A stretch of 64,000 bases of DNA from a bacterium (lineage in GTDB: Bacteria > Bdellovibrionota_C > UBA2361 > RFPC01), in contig JAUIBK010000010.1 in the NCBI GenBank assembly GCA_030428205.1, forward strand, positions 33,530 through 97,529, given 5' to 3'. Made by a program: the position numbers and the translations under genes. Positions 25,631 through 33,121 of the stretch are shown one piece after another (position 1 is the first letter of the stretch; each line of letters starts with the position of its first letter). The notes under the pieces are model-generated. The model was not told the origin of the DNA, ran no database searches, and saw only the letters and a list, made by a program, of their open reading frames with translations.

Positions 25631-26242
25631 TTGGCCGTTGTTACTTTTCCAAGACCTTTGCAGAAACTTATCCGTGAGCTCTCCAAGCTCCCCACGGTAG
25701 GCGAAAAAACGGCTACTCGTTTAGCCTATCATCTTGTGCAAAATGATCCTGCACTCGTCGACACCCTTGCGCGGGCGCTTCATGAAGCCAAGGAAGGCAT
25801 CTCTTTTTGTCAGAGATGTTTTTTCTTTGCTGAGGATGATGAGTGTACGATCTGTCAGGATCACTCTCGTGATCGCTCTGTAGTGTGTGTGCTTGAAAAG
25901 CCCATGGACCTCATCTCGATCGAGCGAATGGGAGAGTACAAAGGAATCTACCACATTCTCCACGGACTCTGGGCGCCTCTTCGAGGGAAAGGTCCCGAGA
26001 GTATGAAGCTCCAGGAGCTCGTTGATCGGGTCAAGGAAGGGGAGATATCAGAGGTCATTCTTGCAACTTCTGCTACCGTTGAAGGAGACGCAACGGCGCT
26101 CTATATCGCTCGAACCCTCGAAGAGCTTGGAGTGAGCACGACAAGGCTTGCTCAGGGCATGCCTAAGGGCGGTGAACTAGAGTATGCCGATGAGGTAACC
26201 CTCTCAAAAGCGTTTAGTGGTAGAAATCGCCTTTCTGCCTAA
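25631..26242 (+). CDS. recR: Recombination protein RecR
   Basis: A 203-residue protein that with RecO and RecF loads RecA on gapped DNA. It starts at TTG (25631) 9 nt after ybaB; this start gives the normal N-terminus PLQKLIRELSKLPTVGEKTA with its helix-hairpin-helix. The zinc finger C..CFFFAEDDECTIC (about 57-72) and the Toprim domain (VCVLEKPMDL, then HILHGLWAPLRG) are intact. Last gene of the dnaX-ybaB-recR unit. Confidence 0.94.
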   Translation: MAVVTFPRPLQKLIRELSKLPTVGEKTATRLAYHLVQNDPALVDTLARALHEAKEGISFCQRCFFFAEDDECTICQDHSRDRSVVCVLEKPMDLISIERMGEYKGIYHILHGLWAPLRGKGPESMKLQELVDRVKEGEISEVILATSATVEGDATALYIARTLEELGVSTTRLAQGMPKGGELEYADEVTLSKAFSGRNRLSA

Positions 26243-26305
26243 ATTTCCTGCCCCAACTTCTTGACACCACTAGCCTCTTTATAACATCTTACTAGCCTAC
26301 TATTG

Positions 26306-26329
26306 GTGTTCCCCGGTAGCTCAGTTGGT
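26306..26329 (+). pseudogene. Partial 5' copy of the tRNA-Asn gene
   Basis: These 24 bases equal the leader, acceptor and D-arm of the intact tRNA (26495-26518). They are followed by unrelated GC-rich sequence that contains CAACTGAGC, the inverted D-arm, near 26425, so the segment can fold back on itself. No anticodon arm is found. Confidence 0.6.
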
Positions 26330-26498
26330 CGTGGCGATGTGAGCCGCAGGCGAACAAGAGGCGCCGCGAAACATTGCGAACGCGAGCTAGCGCAGCGTTC
26401 GAACAGGAGCCCAAGTGGGCTCTAGCAACTGAGCGGACTTAGTTAATTAGGTCTCTTAGTATCGCGCTAGAGGTTTTGAAAGTTATAATATTTAGTGT

Positions 26499-26574
26499 TC
26501 CCCGGTAGCTCAGTTGGTAGAGCAGCTGACTGTTAATCAGCTTGTCACTGGTTCGAGTCCAGTCCGGGGAGCCA
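26499..26574 (+). tRNA. tRNA-Asn (anticodon GTT)
   Basis: A full cloverleaf: acceptor TCCCCGG (26499-26505) pairs with CCGGGGA (26564-26570), discriminator G, and CCA encoded at 26572-26574. The D-loop is AGCTCAGTTGGTAGAGC, the anticodon loop CTGTTAA gives GTT, and the T-loop is GGTTCGAGTCC. A -10-like TATAAT (26484-26489) lies just upstream. Confidence 0.96.
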
Positions 26575-26634
26575 TTTTTTCCGCTCGGCGCTCAGCCCAG
26601 GGGGTTCCCCCCTCTCCTCGCAAAGCTCGGTTCA
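26555..26634 (+). repeat. 80-bp direct repeat, copy 1 (tRNA 3' end plus flank)
   Basis: Begins in the T-loop of the tRNA and continues through CCA and a T-run into GC-rich downstream sequence. It recurs at 26710-26789 with one mismatch. The CCCAGGGGGTTCCCCCC part may be a terminator stem. Confidence 0.75.
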
Positions 26635-26640
26635 CCCCCG

Positions 26641-26663
26641 CTCCCCGGAGTGGACTCGAACCA
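26641..26663 (-). repeat. Inverted copy of the tRNA T-arm and acceptor 3' side
   Basis: CTCCCCGGAGTGGACTCG and AACCA are the reverse complement of the tRNA 3' arm with one mismatch. It faces the direct copy starting at 26710, creating an inverted repeat around about 50 bases that hold further small stems (TGGACTCG with CGAGTCCA; CCAGCA with TGCTGG). Confidence 0.6.
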
Positions 26664-26709
26664 TGCCCCGCAGGGACAAAGCTGCGAGTCCATCCAGCAT
26701 GTAGTGCTG

Positions 26710-26789
26710 GAGTCCAGTCCGGGGAGCCATTTTTTCCGCTCGGCGCTCAGCCCAGGGGGTTCCCCCCTCTCCTCGCAAAGCTCAGTTCA
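26710..26789 (+). repeat. 80-bp direct repeat, copy 2
   Basis: Second copy of the tRNA 3' end with its downstream flank. Duplication of a tRNA 3' end is the usual footprint of site-specific integration, but the copies here are only 155 bases apart and no integrase is nearby, so an excised element or replication slippage are equally possible. Confidence 0.7.
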
Positions 26790-26792
26790 TCA

Positions 26793-28055
26793 CTACATAG
26801 GAAAGACTTCTAAGATATCTTCGGGCTCAAGGCGGTACGATGTGCCTTTGCCTTCGTAGAAACCGTATCGTTCAATCATCTCTGGAAGCAGAAAAGAGAA
26901 TTGAATACTAGAGCCGTTTGATGTGTTCGTTACTCTCATGTCGCTGCTGGCATAGGTGTTATCGCTAAATGGCGATTGTTGAAGCCCCCTCCAGCTTGTC
27001 ACATCCATCTTGTATGATTGACCGTTGTACTCAAAAGTATCCCCCATCTGTTTGCAGTACAGAGCAATGGCGTATTTCAGAGGTGTTGCTAGTTGTTGAT
27101 GGGTATTTCCCCGCGACAAAACAAAATCATTATCGACAGTGAGAATATCAATGAGAGATTCCTCAGGTCCGAGGAAACCCGCCATAGACATGGCGTTGGG
27201 TCTCATACGTGCTTCGAGCTCTTCCAGAGAAACTCCATTTATCTCAGAAAGGCCCCGAAGAATATCAGTGGTATTTAATCCGCCTACGGTAAAGCCGCTT
27301 TCTTCCGTGTAAGGTTTAAACGTGGTGACACCAGCTTCTTCTGGAGAAATACTACGTAAGAGTCTTTGGCTGCCAGGAATAATCGAACCACCGTATTGAG
27401 GAGTCAGGGAGAACTCCATGAGCTCATTTTGAAGGATTAAACTTGTAAATGTTTCGGTTGTGCTTCGAAAAGAATAAAGCTCTGCGGCTTCGCCAGTGCC
27501 AATGATCATTGTGTTTTTGTCGATATGAGTCGCGGCGCTTCCCTTGAGAGGCTTAAGAATTCGAGAGAGTTTTCCGTTCTTAACAAGAGCTACGATCTTT
27601 ATCGATTCAGGAGGTTCTTGAGCCGTGAGTGTAAAAACGCCAGGAGCACTCTCAGAAAATCCAGCTTCCCGTAGCTGTTGATCAAATGTTTTGCCTTCAA
27701 ATTCTTGGAGGGAGGGCGCACCTTTACGCATTTCTCCACATGACCCATCTGGCGTTGTTTCTCTGACAGAGATATGACCATCCTCATTATGGAGAGTAAC
27801 TAAACTAAATCCGCCATGGCCCCTAAACTGACCGGTTTTGATTCCTCTTATGGTATTAACATTGAGGAACGAATCGTAATCAACGAGAATGGAGAACCGA
27901 TCTTCAGGGTGTAATTCAATTATCCAATCTCCCTTTGCATACAGAGGTGAGTCTCCTATCTGTTGAAACCCATAGCTTTGAAGCTGTGATTCTGTCGTCT
28001 CTCTGGATTCTTGGTTTGTTGTTCTTGATTTGGCAGACTGGTTCTTGTCCAACAT
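26793..28055 (-). CDS. Unknown 420-residue protein
   Basis: A soluble-looking protein with no signal peptide or membrane helix. By eye it has alternating beta-rich and polar segments, a central region with LQNELMEFSLTP and GLNTTDILRGL, and no motif I recognise. The ATG has AGGAG 10 nt upstream on its strand, and the frame is long and free of rivals, so it is real. It sits alone between the tRNA repeats and the desaturase, so it could be an accessory gene inserted beside the tRNA. Confidence 0.6.
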   Translation of the reverse strand: MLDKNQSAKSRTTNQESRETTESQLQSYGFQQIGDSPLYAKGDWIIELHPEDRFSILVDYDSFLNVNTIRGIKTGQFRGHGGFSLVTLHNEDGHISVRETTPDGSCGEMRKGAPSLQEFEGKTFDQQLREAGFSESAPGVFTLTAQEPPESIKIVALVKNGKLSRILKPLKGSAATHIDKNTMIIGTGEAAELYSFRSTTETFTSLILQNELMEFSLTPQYGGSIIPGSQRLLRSISPEEAGVTTFKPYTEESGFTVGGLNTTDILRGLSEINGVSLEELEARMRPNAMSMAGFLGPEESLIDILTVDNDFVLSRGNTHQQLATPLKYAIALYCKQMGDTFEYNGQSYKMDVTSWRGLQQSPFSDNTYASSDMRVTNTSNGSSIQFSFLLPEMIERYGFYEGKGTSYRLEPEDILEVFPM

Positions 28056-28381
28056 CCTGTGCTACTCCTAAAATGCGCCTGCTTGGTGTGCTACCTCGAT
28101 ACCCTGCCCCTACGCTGTTATGGTCTGCTGTCTTTCCTTGGACGCATTTGGAGTTGTGTGCTCGTTGTCAGGATTTGCCGCCTAGAAAAGACTATATTTT
28201 CAAGCACCTACTAGGACAGTGCTCAAGGTGATTTTATCCAGCCCTCTCGCTTCAATTTCCTTGCTAGGGTATACTCTCGCCGGTGGCCAGTCTTGTATTT
28301 TTCAGCCTGGGTTGATAGAGATACTCAGTCTGCTCGGCCTGCCGAGATGTTTCTCGGTATAGCAAGGAGAATTTGATAGCT
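28056..28381. other. Intergenic region before the desaturase
   Basis: About 325 bases between two divergent genes. It must hold both promoters. I see only a short stem, CTCGGCCTGCCGAG (28333-28346), and the AAGGAG ribosome-binding site at 28364-28369. No small gene was recognised. Confidence 0.35.
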
Positions 28382-29248
28382 ATGAATTCCAAAACTCAAG
28401 AATCAGTTATGCAACCAAAGCAGAAGCTGAGCGTGCTTATTACCATTTTGGTTGTTCTCTCAGTGCATGTTGTTGCTTTTGCTGGAGCGTACTACACCGG
28501 CTTTAGCTGGGCTGCGCTTATCACCTGTATTGTTCTCTATCAAATTCGTGGCTTTGGGATTACTGGTGCGTATCACCGTTACTTCTCGCATAAGTCCTAT
28601 AAGACAAGCCGTCTTTTTCAATTTATTCTTGCGCTTTGGGGTTGTTCAGCACTTCAAGGGACCCCTCTTGAGTGGTCGCGTAATCATCGCCACCACCATC
28701 GCTACTCAGACCAAGAGGAAGATATTCACTCTCCACGACAGGGTGGGTTTTGGTGGGCTCACGTTGGATGGATGATGTCGATGAATGCAGCTCCTGTAGA
28801 GCAACGCATTCGCGATCTTGAAAAATACGCTGAGCTTCGTTGGACAGGGATTCTTCAGATTCCTGTTATTGCTGGTGTCGGTTACTTTACGTACTGGTTT
28901 GGTGAGTTTCTTGGACCTGAGTACGGTACAAATGGTTGGCAGATGCTGATTTGGGGATTTTTCTTGAGCACCGTGATCTTGTGGCATGTTACATACTCAA
29001 TAAACTCTCTTACTCATATTTGGGGTCAGCAGCGTTATCAGACCGGCGATGATAGTAAGAATAGTTTTCTTATTGCTCTCTTTGCGCTTGGTGAGGGGTG
29101 GCACAATAATCACCATAAATTTCCTTCCGCAGCTCGAAATGGCTTCTTTTGGTGGGAAATTGATACGACCTACTATGTGCTCAAGTTGTTTAATGCACTT
29201 GGATTAATCTGGGATTTACGATCTCCTCCAGCGAAAGCGTACGCTTAA
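28382..29248 (+). CDS. Membrane fatty-acid (acyl-CoA/acyl-lipid) desaturase
   Basis: A 288-residue integral membrane di-iron desaturase that puts a double bond into a fatty acyl chain, probably at delta-9. The three histidine boxes are intact: HRYFSH (about 66-71), HRHHH (about 102-106) and HNNHH (about 241-245), between pairs of membrane helices. ATG 28382 is chosen over TTG 28373 because AAGGAG at 28364-28369 is properly spaced only for the ATG. The last 4 bases overlap the end of the convergent cytochrome gene. Likely role: membrane fluidity. Confidence 0.9.
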   Translation: MNSKTQESVMQPKQKLSVLITILVVLSVHVVAFAGAYYTGFSWAALITCIVLYQIRGFGITGAYHRYFSHKSYKTSRLFQFILALWGCSALQGTPLEWSRNHRHHHRYSDQEEDIHSPRQGGFWWAHVGWMMSMNAAPVEQRIRDLEKYAELRWTGILQIPVIAGVGYFTYWFGEFLGPEYGTNGWQMLIWGFFLSTVILWHVTYSINSLTHIWGQQRYQTGDDSKNSFLIALFALGEGWHNNHHKFPSAARNGFFWWEIDTTYYVLKLFNALGLIWDLRSPPAKAYA

Positions 29249-31137
29249 TGTGCTTGCTGCTTGCAAAACGCGAGAGCCTGTTTTGCTCGCAAATCTTGAG
29301 GTCTCCTCTCTAGGGTTGTTTCGAGATACTTTGCTGCCTCCTTGTAAAGCTGCTGTCGTCCAAGCAAAAGCCCAAGAGAGAGGTTGAGATCGGGATCGTC
29401 GACTTCGTACTTGAGTCCCTCAAGCAGGACTCTCTTTGCTTCTCTCTCCTTCTTTTGAATCCTTAAGATGTCTGCCCAATTGATATAAGCAGCCACGGTG
29501 TGTTTATTCAGCTCGAGTGCTCGTTTGTAGTGCTCAATAGCGTGATTGGTGTTGTTGAGTTTTGTTTCTAATATTCCAAGGCTGACTTGACTAGATGGTA
29601 GTTCAGCCAGAGCCAAGAGGCTTGCTCTGTACTCTTCGATTCGAGAGAGAACGAGGTCCTGCTTGGCCTCTGGAATCTCTGTTCCAGCAAGCTCTCTCGC
29701 TGCAAGAACTCGCACGGCGCGCAGCTTGTCTTGTATGAGAAGTAAACCAAGGCGTGTTCGTTCTGGTTGTTCAAGGTAGCTTAAGACTTGGGCTGCCGCA
29801 TATCGAATGAGATCATGGGAGCTGTGGGCAGCCTGCTCAACAAGTGTTTCGGCACTCTCCTTGAGGAAAGGGAGAGCTCGAACGAGGTATGAACCTCTAA
29901 GAATAGGGGGCGTAGTTTCGTTCCGAATGTCTAACGCGAGGTTCATGAGATCATTTTGGGGTTGATTATGTCGGAGCGCTTGTGGGAAACGAAAGGAATG
30001 ATCTCTTCGGTCATCAATGCCCATAAAGGTGTTGAGTGGCATATGACACTCAACGCAGGTTTTTCCTTCTTCTTGGTAGTGAGATGGCGTATCGAATACT
30101 TCTGTATTATGGCATTGAGCACACAAGGAATTTCCTTTCGCTCTCAACTGTAGGGTATGGGGGTTGTGACAATCTGAGCACGTGACCCCTGCTAAGTACA
30201 TTTTACTTTGAAGATACGAACCGTACACAAATGTTTCTTCACGTACTCTACCGCTTTCTTCATAAAAAGGTGGAGTGACAAGCGTGGGTGCAAATGCATC
30301 GAGGAAGTGTTGACCATGTGTAAAGCGTTTATCTAATGGAAGTCTCCGAGAATGACAGGTTGCACAAGTTTCAATCTCTCTATGCTCGAGTTTGGAGTTC
30401 TTTCTTGTCGCAATTGAAGAATTTTTCTGAAACTTCCATTCTTGTGGTTGCCAGGAAGATGAGAGCGAGTTGATAAAGCCTTTGTGAATTGACCATTGTT
30501 GTGACTTTGCTTCCTTCATGTGTCTTTTTGCTGAGCCATGACAAGCTTCACACCCGACAGAAAGCTCACTCCAGCTCGATGTGTAAGAGGACTGCTGCGT
30601 AGAATAATTCTTTTTATATCCAGTAGTATGACACTCTATGCACATGGTGTTTGCGTTTGAGGTTATTTGAGTCCAGTGGAGAGGATCGGAAGCTCGAGCT
30701 GTGTTTCCTGAAGGAAGCATAAACCACCTTTGTCCTCCTTGCTCTTTCGGGCGGGAATCCCAGGCTAGAGGGAGTGCGTGAAGAGCTCCCCCTTTCATTT
30801 TTACAAGGTACTGTTGGAGTGGGAAAAACCCGAAGGTGAAGAGAAGCGTATAGCGTTGGTCATCGATTGAAATAGCGTATGTGCCTTGATTGACATGAAA
30901 CTTTATAGCTTTTCCAGCTATTACTCGTTGAGACTGTGAGAAGTCACCAAGTATATTCTCAAGCGATGCTTCTTGCATTGCATGCTGGTGATGAGATTGC
31001 TTCCATTCACGATACTCTTTTGCGTGGCACTGTTGACATGTGCCTGAGCCGAGATACTCATCGGGAGCAGAGAGTGCCGGAGAGGTGCACACAAGAAGAA
31101 AGAAGAGGATGGAGTTAATCCAGACTGGCAGTTTCAT
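29245..31137 (-). CDS. Periplasmic seven-heme cytochrome c with TPR tail
   Basis: A 630-residue exported protein with a signal peptide (about 1-23). Seven CXXCH heme-binding motifs are visible: CQQCH, CIECH, CEACH, CATCH, CSDCH, CAQCH and CVECH, all in the first 370 residues. The remainder is helical: a HEAT-like part, then tetratricopeptide units (AIEHYKRALELNKHTVAAYINWADIL). It resembles the cytochrome c554/multiheme families with TPR extensions. Electron-transfer partner and substrate cannot be told from sequence. No cytochrome maturation genes are nearby. Confidence 0.8.
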   Translation of the reverse strand: MKLPVWINSILFFLLVCTSPALSAPDEYLGSGTCQQCHAKEYREWKQSHHQHAMQEASLENILGDFSQSQRVIAGKAIKFHVNQGTYAISIDDQRYTLLFTFGFFPLQQYLVKMKGGALHALPLAWDSRPKEQGGQRWFMLPSGNTARASDPLHWTQITSNANTMCIECHTTGYKKNYSTQQSSYTSSWSELSVGCEACHGSAKRHMKEAKSQQWSIHKGFINSLSSSWQPQEWKFQKNSSIATRKNSKLEHREIETCATCHSRRLPLDKRFTHGQHFLDAFAPTLVTPPFYEESGRVREETFVYGSYLQSKMYLAGVTCSDCHNPHTLQLRAKGNSLCAQCHNTEVFDTPSHYQEEGKTCVECHMPLNTFMGIDDRRDHSFRFPQALRHNQPQNDLMNLALDIRNETTPPILRGSYLVRALPFLKESAETLVEQAAHSSHDLIRYAAAQVLSYLEQPERTRLGLLLIQDKLRAVRVLAARELAGTEIPEAKQDLVLSRIEEYRASLLALAELPSSQVSLGILETKLNNTNHAIEHYKRALELNKHTVAAYINWADILRIQKKEREAKRVLLEGLKYEVDDPDLNLSLGLLLGRQQLYKEAAKYLETTLERRPQDLRAKQALAFCKQQAH

Positions 31138-31211
31138 CGGTGTGTATTGTATATAGAAGTGAGCGCCTCGTCAGTTGTTAATACTTCATTACGAAGAAGT
31201 TTTTTATTTGT

Positions 31212-32417
31212 ATGGAAGCTCGTACCTCTCCTTCTTGGCTCACTGTTGTGCACCGTGTGGTAGTTTTTGGCCTTATGTGCGGGTTGGCCCTGTCGGTTCC
31301 CTTGTGGGTGGGAAAACGATTTTTTCCGAAAGTTCCTCTTCTCGTTGAATTAGCCCTCCCTGGAAGTCTTGAGTGGGTACTATTTGCACTTCTCTGGATA
31401 GCTCTCTTTTGCTGCTCTCTATGGCCATATTCTCGAAAGTTCCTCTTTAGCGTTCCTGTTGTGCTTGCTGTCTTTTTTTTAACAGATCAAAATAGACTGA
31501 ATGCTTCACTCTATTTCTACTTTGCGCTCTTTCTCTTATTTGGAGCTGCCTCTTTACTTGAAAAAACAGAAGAACAAGAGAGACGAATTCGCAATACGCT
31601 TCGAATCTGTATTATTGGTCTCTATTTTTGGAGTGGCGCCCATAAGATAAGTATTGCCTTTGTTTCTTCGACTATTCCTTGGCTCCTGCAACCACTGCTA
31701 ACAGAAGAGATTGTGAATGATTTTCTTGCCCTAGGTCTATGTGTTCCGTTTATTGAAGCAATGATTGCTCTTTTTCTTTGGACACACCGATTTAGAAAAG
31801 TAGGAGTTGTTCTCGCAGTCGGTATGCATGTCTTTATTCTCTTATCGCTGGGACCTCTTGGGCATAATTATAATGAGATGATATGGCCTTGGAACATAGT
31901 GATGTGTCTCCTCGTCCTCCTTCTCTTCTGGAAGAGCGAAGATTCTGATGGTATGCGGGCAGTGTTTCAGAATGGAATACGTCGAATTCACACGGTTGCC
32001 ATTCTCTTTTTTCTCATATTACCAAGCTTTCATCTCGTTGGCCTTTGGGACACTTACCCCAGTTTTAGTCTCTATACTCCAAACCCTTTTGGAACGCTCC
32101 GTATGAGTAAAGATGTTCGTTCTGAATTTCCTGATAGTCTTTCCTCGCTCATAGAGGAAGAGCCGTCCTTTTCTACTATCTCACTTCTTCATTGGTCTGA
32201 GCATGAACTTGGAACGCCGATTTATCCGGAGAAACGAATGTACATTGGTGTGTTTCGCAAGTTGTGTCAAAGGTGGCCGAGAGCGAAGATGCTCGATCTT
32301 GTTTTGATAGATCGCCCCAAGCGTTGGACCGGGAAGAGAGAAAGAGAGGTTTTCTCTTGTATAGATGTTCTCTCTTCATTTTTCCCTGTCCAAACGGAGA
32401 AGAAAATCGGACTATAG
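31212..32417 (+). CDS. Multi-pass inner-membrane protein, unknown
   Basis: A 401-residue protein with about nine hydrophobic helices in the first 280 residues and a soluble C-terminal part of about 120 residues. The segment LYFWSGAHKI and a later HNYNE resemble the HTTM/DoxX-like group of quinone-linked membrane proteins, but I cannot assign it firmly. It is divergent from the cytochrome gene with 74 bases between starts, so the two may share a control region. Confidence 0.55.
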   Translation: MEARTSPSWLTVVHRVVVFGLMCGLALSVPLWVGKRFFPKVPLLVELALPGSLEWVLFALLWIALFCCSLWPYSRKFLFSVPVVLAVFFLTDQNRLNASLYFYFALFLLFGAASLLEKTEEQERRIRNTLRICIIGLYFWSGAHKISIAFVSSTIPWLLQPLLTEEIVNDFLALGLCVPFIEAMIALFLWTHRFRKVGVVLAVGMHVFILLSLGPLGHNYNEMIWPWNIVMCLLVLLLFWKSEDSDGMRAVFQNGIRRIHTVAILFFLILPSFHLVGLWDTYPSFSLYTPNPFGTLRMSKDVRSEFPDSLSSLIEEEPSFSTISLLHWSEHELGTPIYPEKRMYIGVFRKLCQRWPRAKMLDLVLIDRPKRWTGKREREVFSCIDVLSSFFPVQTEKKIGL

Positions 32418-32453
32418 TTGCGTTCGTTTCACGTTAGGAGAATGAGGACATAA

Positions 32454-32573
32454 ACATCTGATTCTTTTGATGCAGGTGAGCAGCTTGATTGTGACCTACA
32501 AGTTCGAAATGAGAGTGATTCAGCAGGGAGCGATAATGCTGCTGTGAATCTTTGCTTTCGCCGTAATACATAA
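32454..32573 (+). pseudogene. Possible coding remnant upstream of lemA
   Basis: A 39-codon open stretch without a start codon reads DSFDAGEQLDCDLQVRN and continues with protein-like composition to a TAA at 32571-32573 that overlaps the lemA ribosome-binding site. It looks like the 3' end of a lost gene. No relative was recognised. Confidence 0.25.
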
Positions 32574-32581
32574 GGAGACTT

Positions 32582-33121
32582 ATGAATAGTATGACACTTC
32601 TGTTTCTTCTCCTTGCGTTGTGTCTTGGAATCTTTGTCTATTTTTACAATAGATTAGTTGCTCAAAAAAATATGGTTGAAGAGGCTTGGAGTGGTATTGA
32701 TGTGCAATTAAAACGTCGCCACGATCTCATACCAAACCTTGTTCGAATTGTTCAGGGATATGCATCGTATGAGGAGGATACATTAACGAGCGTGATTCAA
32801 GCTCGAACAAGCTCTGTTTCCAATCAAGCCACTGCTGAGACCGAAGTCAGTCGAAAGTTGGGCAAACTCTTTGCTCTTGTTGAGCAATACCCCGATCTCA
32901 AAGCGGATAGTTCTTTTCGTAAATTACACGAATCACTCATTGAGATAGAAGACTCGCTTCAGTATGCTCGACGTTACTATAATGGCTCTGTACGCGATTT
33001 GAATATCCTTGTAGAGTCATTCCCTTCGCGCCTCGTTGCAAGCCTTGCTAAGATTTCATCTGCGGAGTTTTTTGAGATTGAACTTGTTACTGAAAGGGGG
33101 CTCCCTGATATCACTCTATAG
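32582..33121 (+). CDS. lemA: LemA family protein
   Basis: A 179-residue protein with one N-terminal membrane helix (about 4-22) and the LemA helical domain: NRLVAQKNMVEEAWSGIDVQLKRRHDLIPNLV and YN..V...N are family signatures. The domain forms a long helical bundle; function is unclear. An AGGAG site precedes the ATG. The DUF2207 gene overlaps its end, the usual lemA/DUF2207 pairing. Confidence 0.9.
   Translation: MNSMTLLFLLLALCLGIFVYFYNRLVAQKNMVEEAWSGIDVQLKRRHDLIPNLVRIVQGYASYEEDTLTSVIQARTSSVSNQATAETEVSRKLGKLFALVEQYPDLKADSSFRKLHESLIEIEDSLQYARRYYNGSVRDLNILVESFPSRLVASLAKISSAEFFEIELVTERGLPDITL

Noticed and set aside
26514..26859. Open frames across the tRNA and its repeats
   Set aside because: They are translations of the tRNA gene and its duplicated 3' end.
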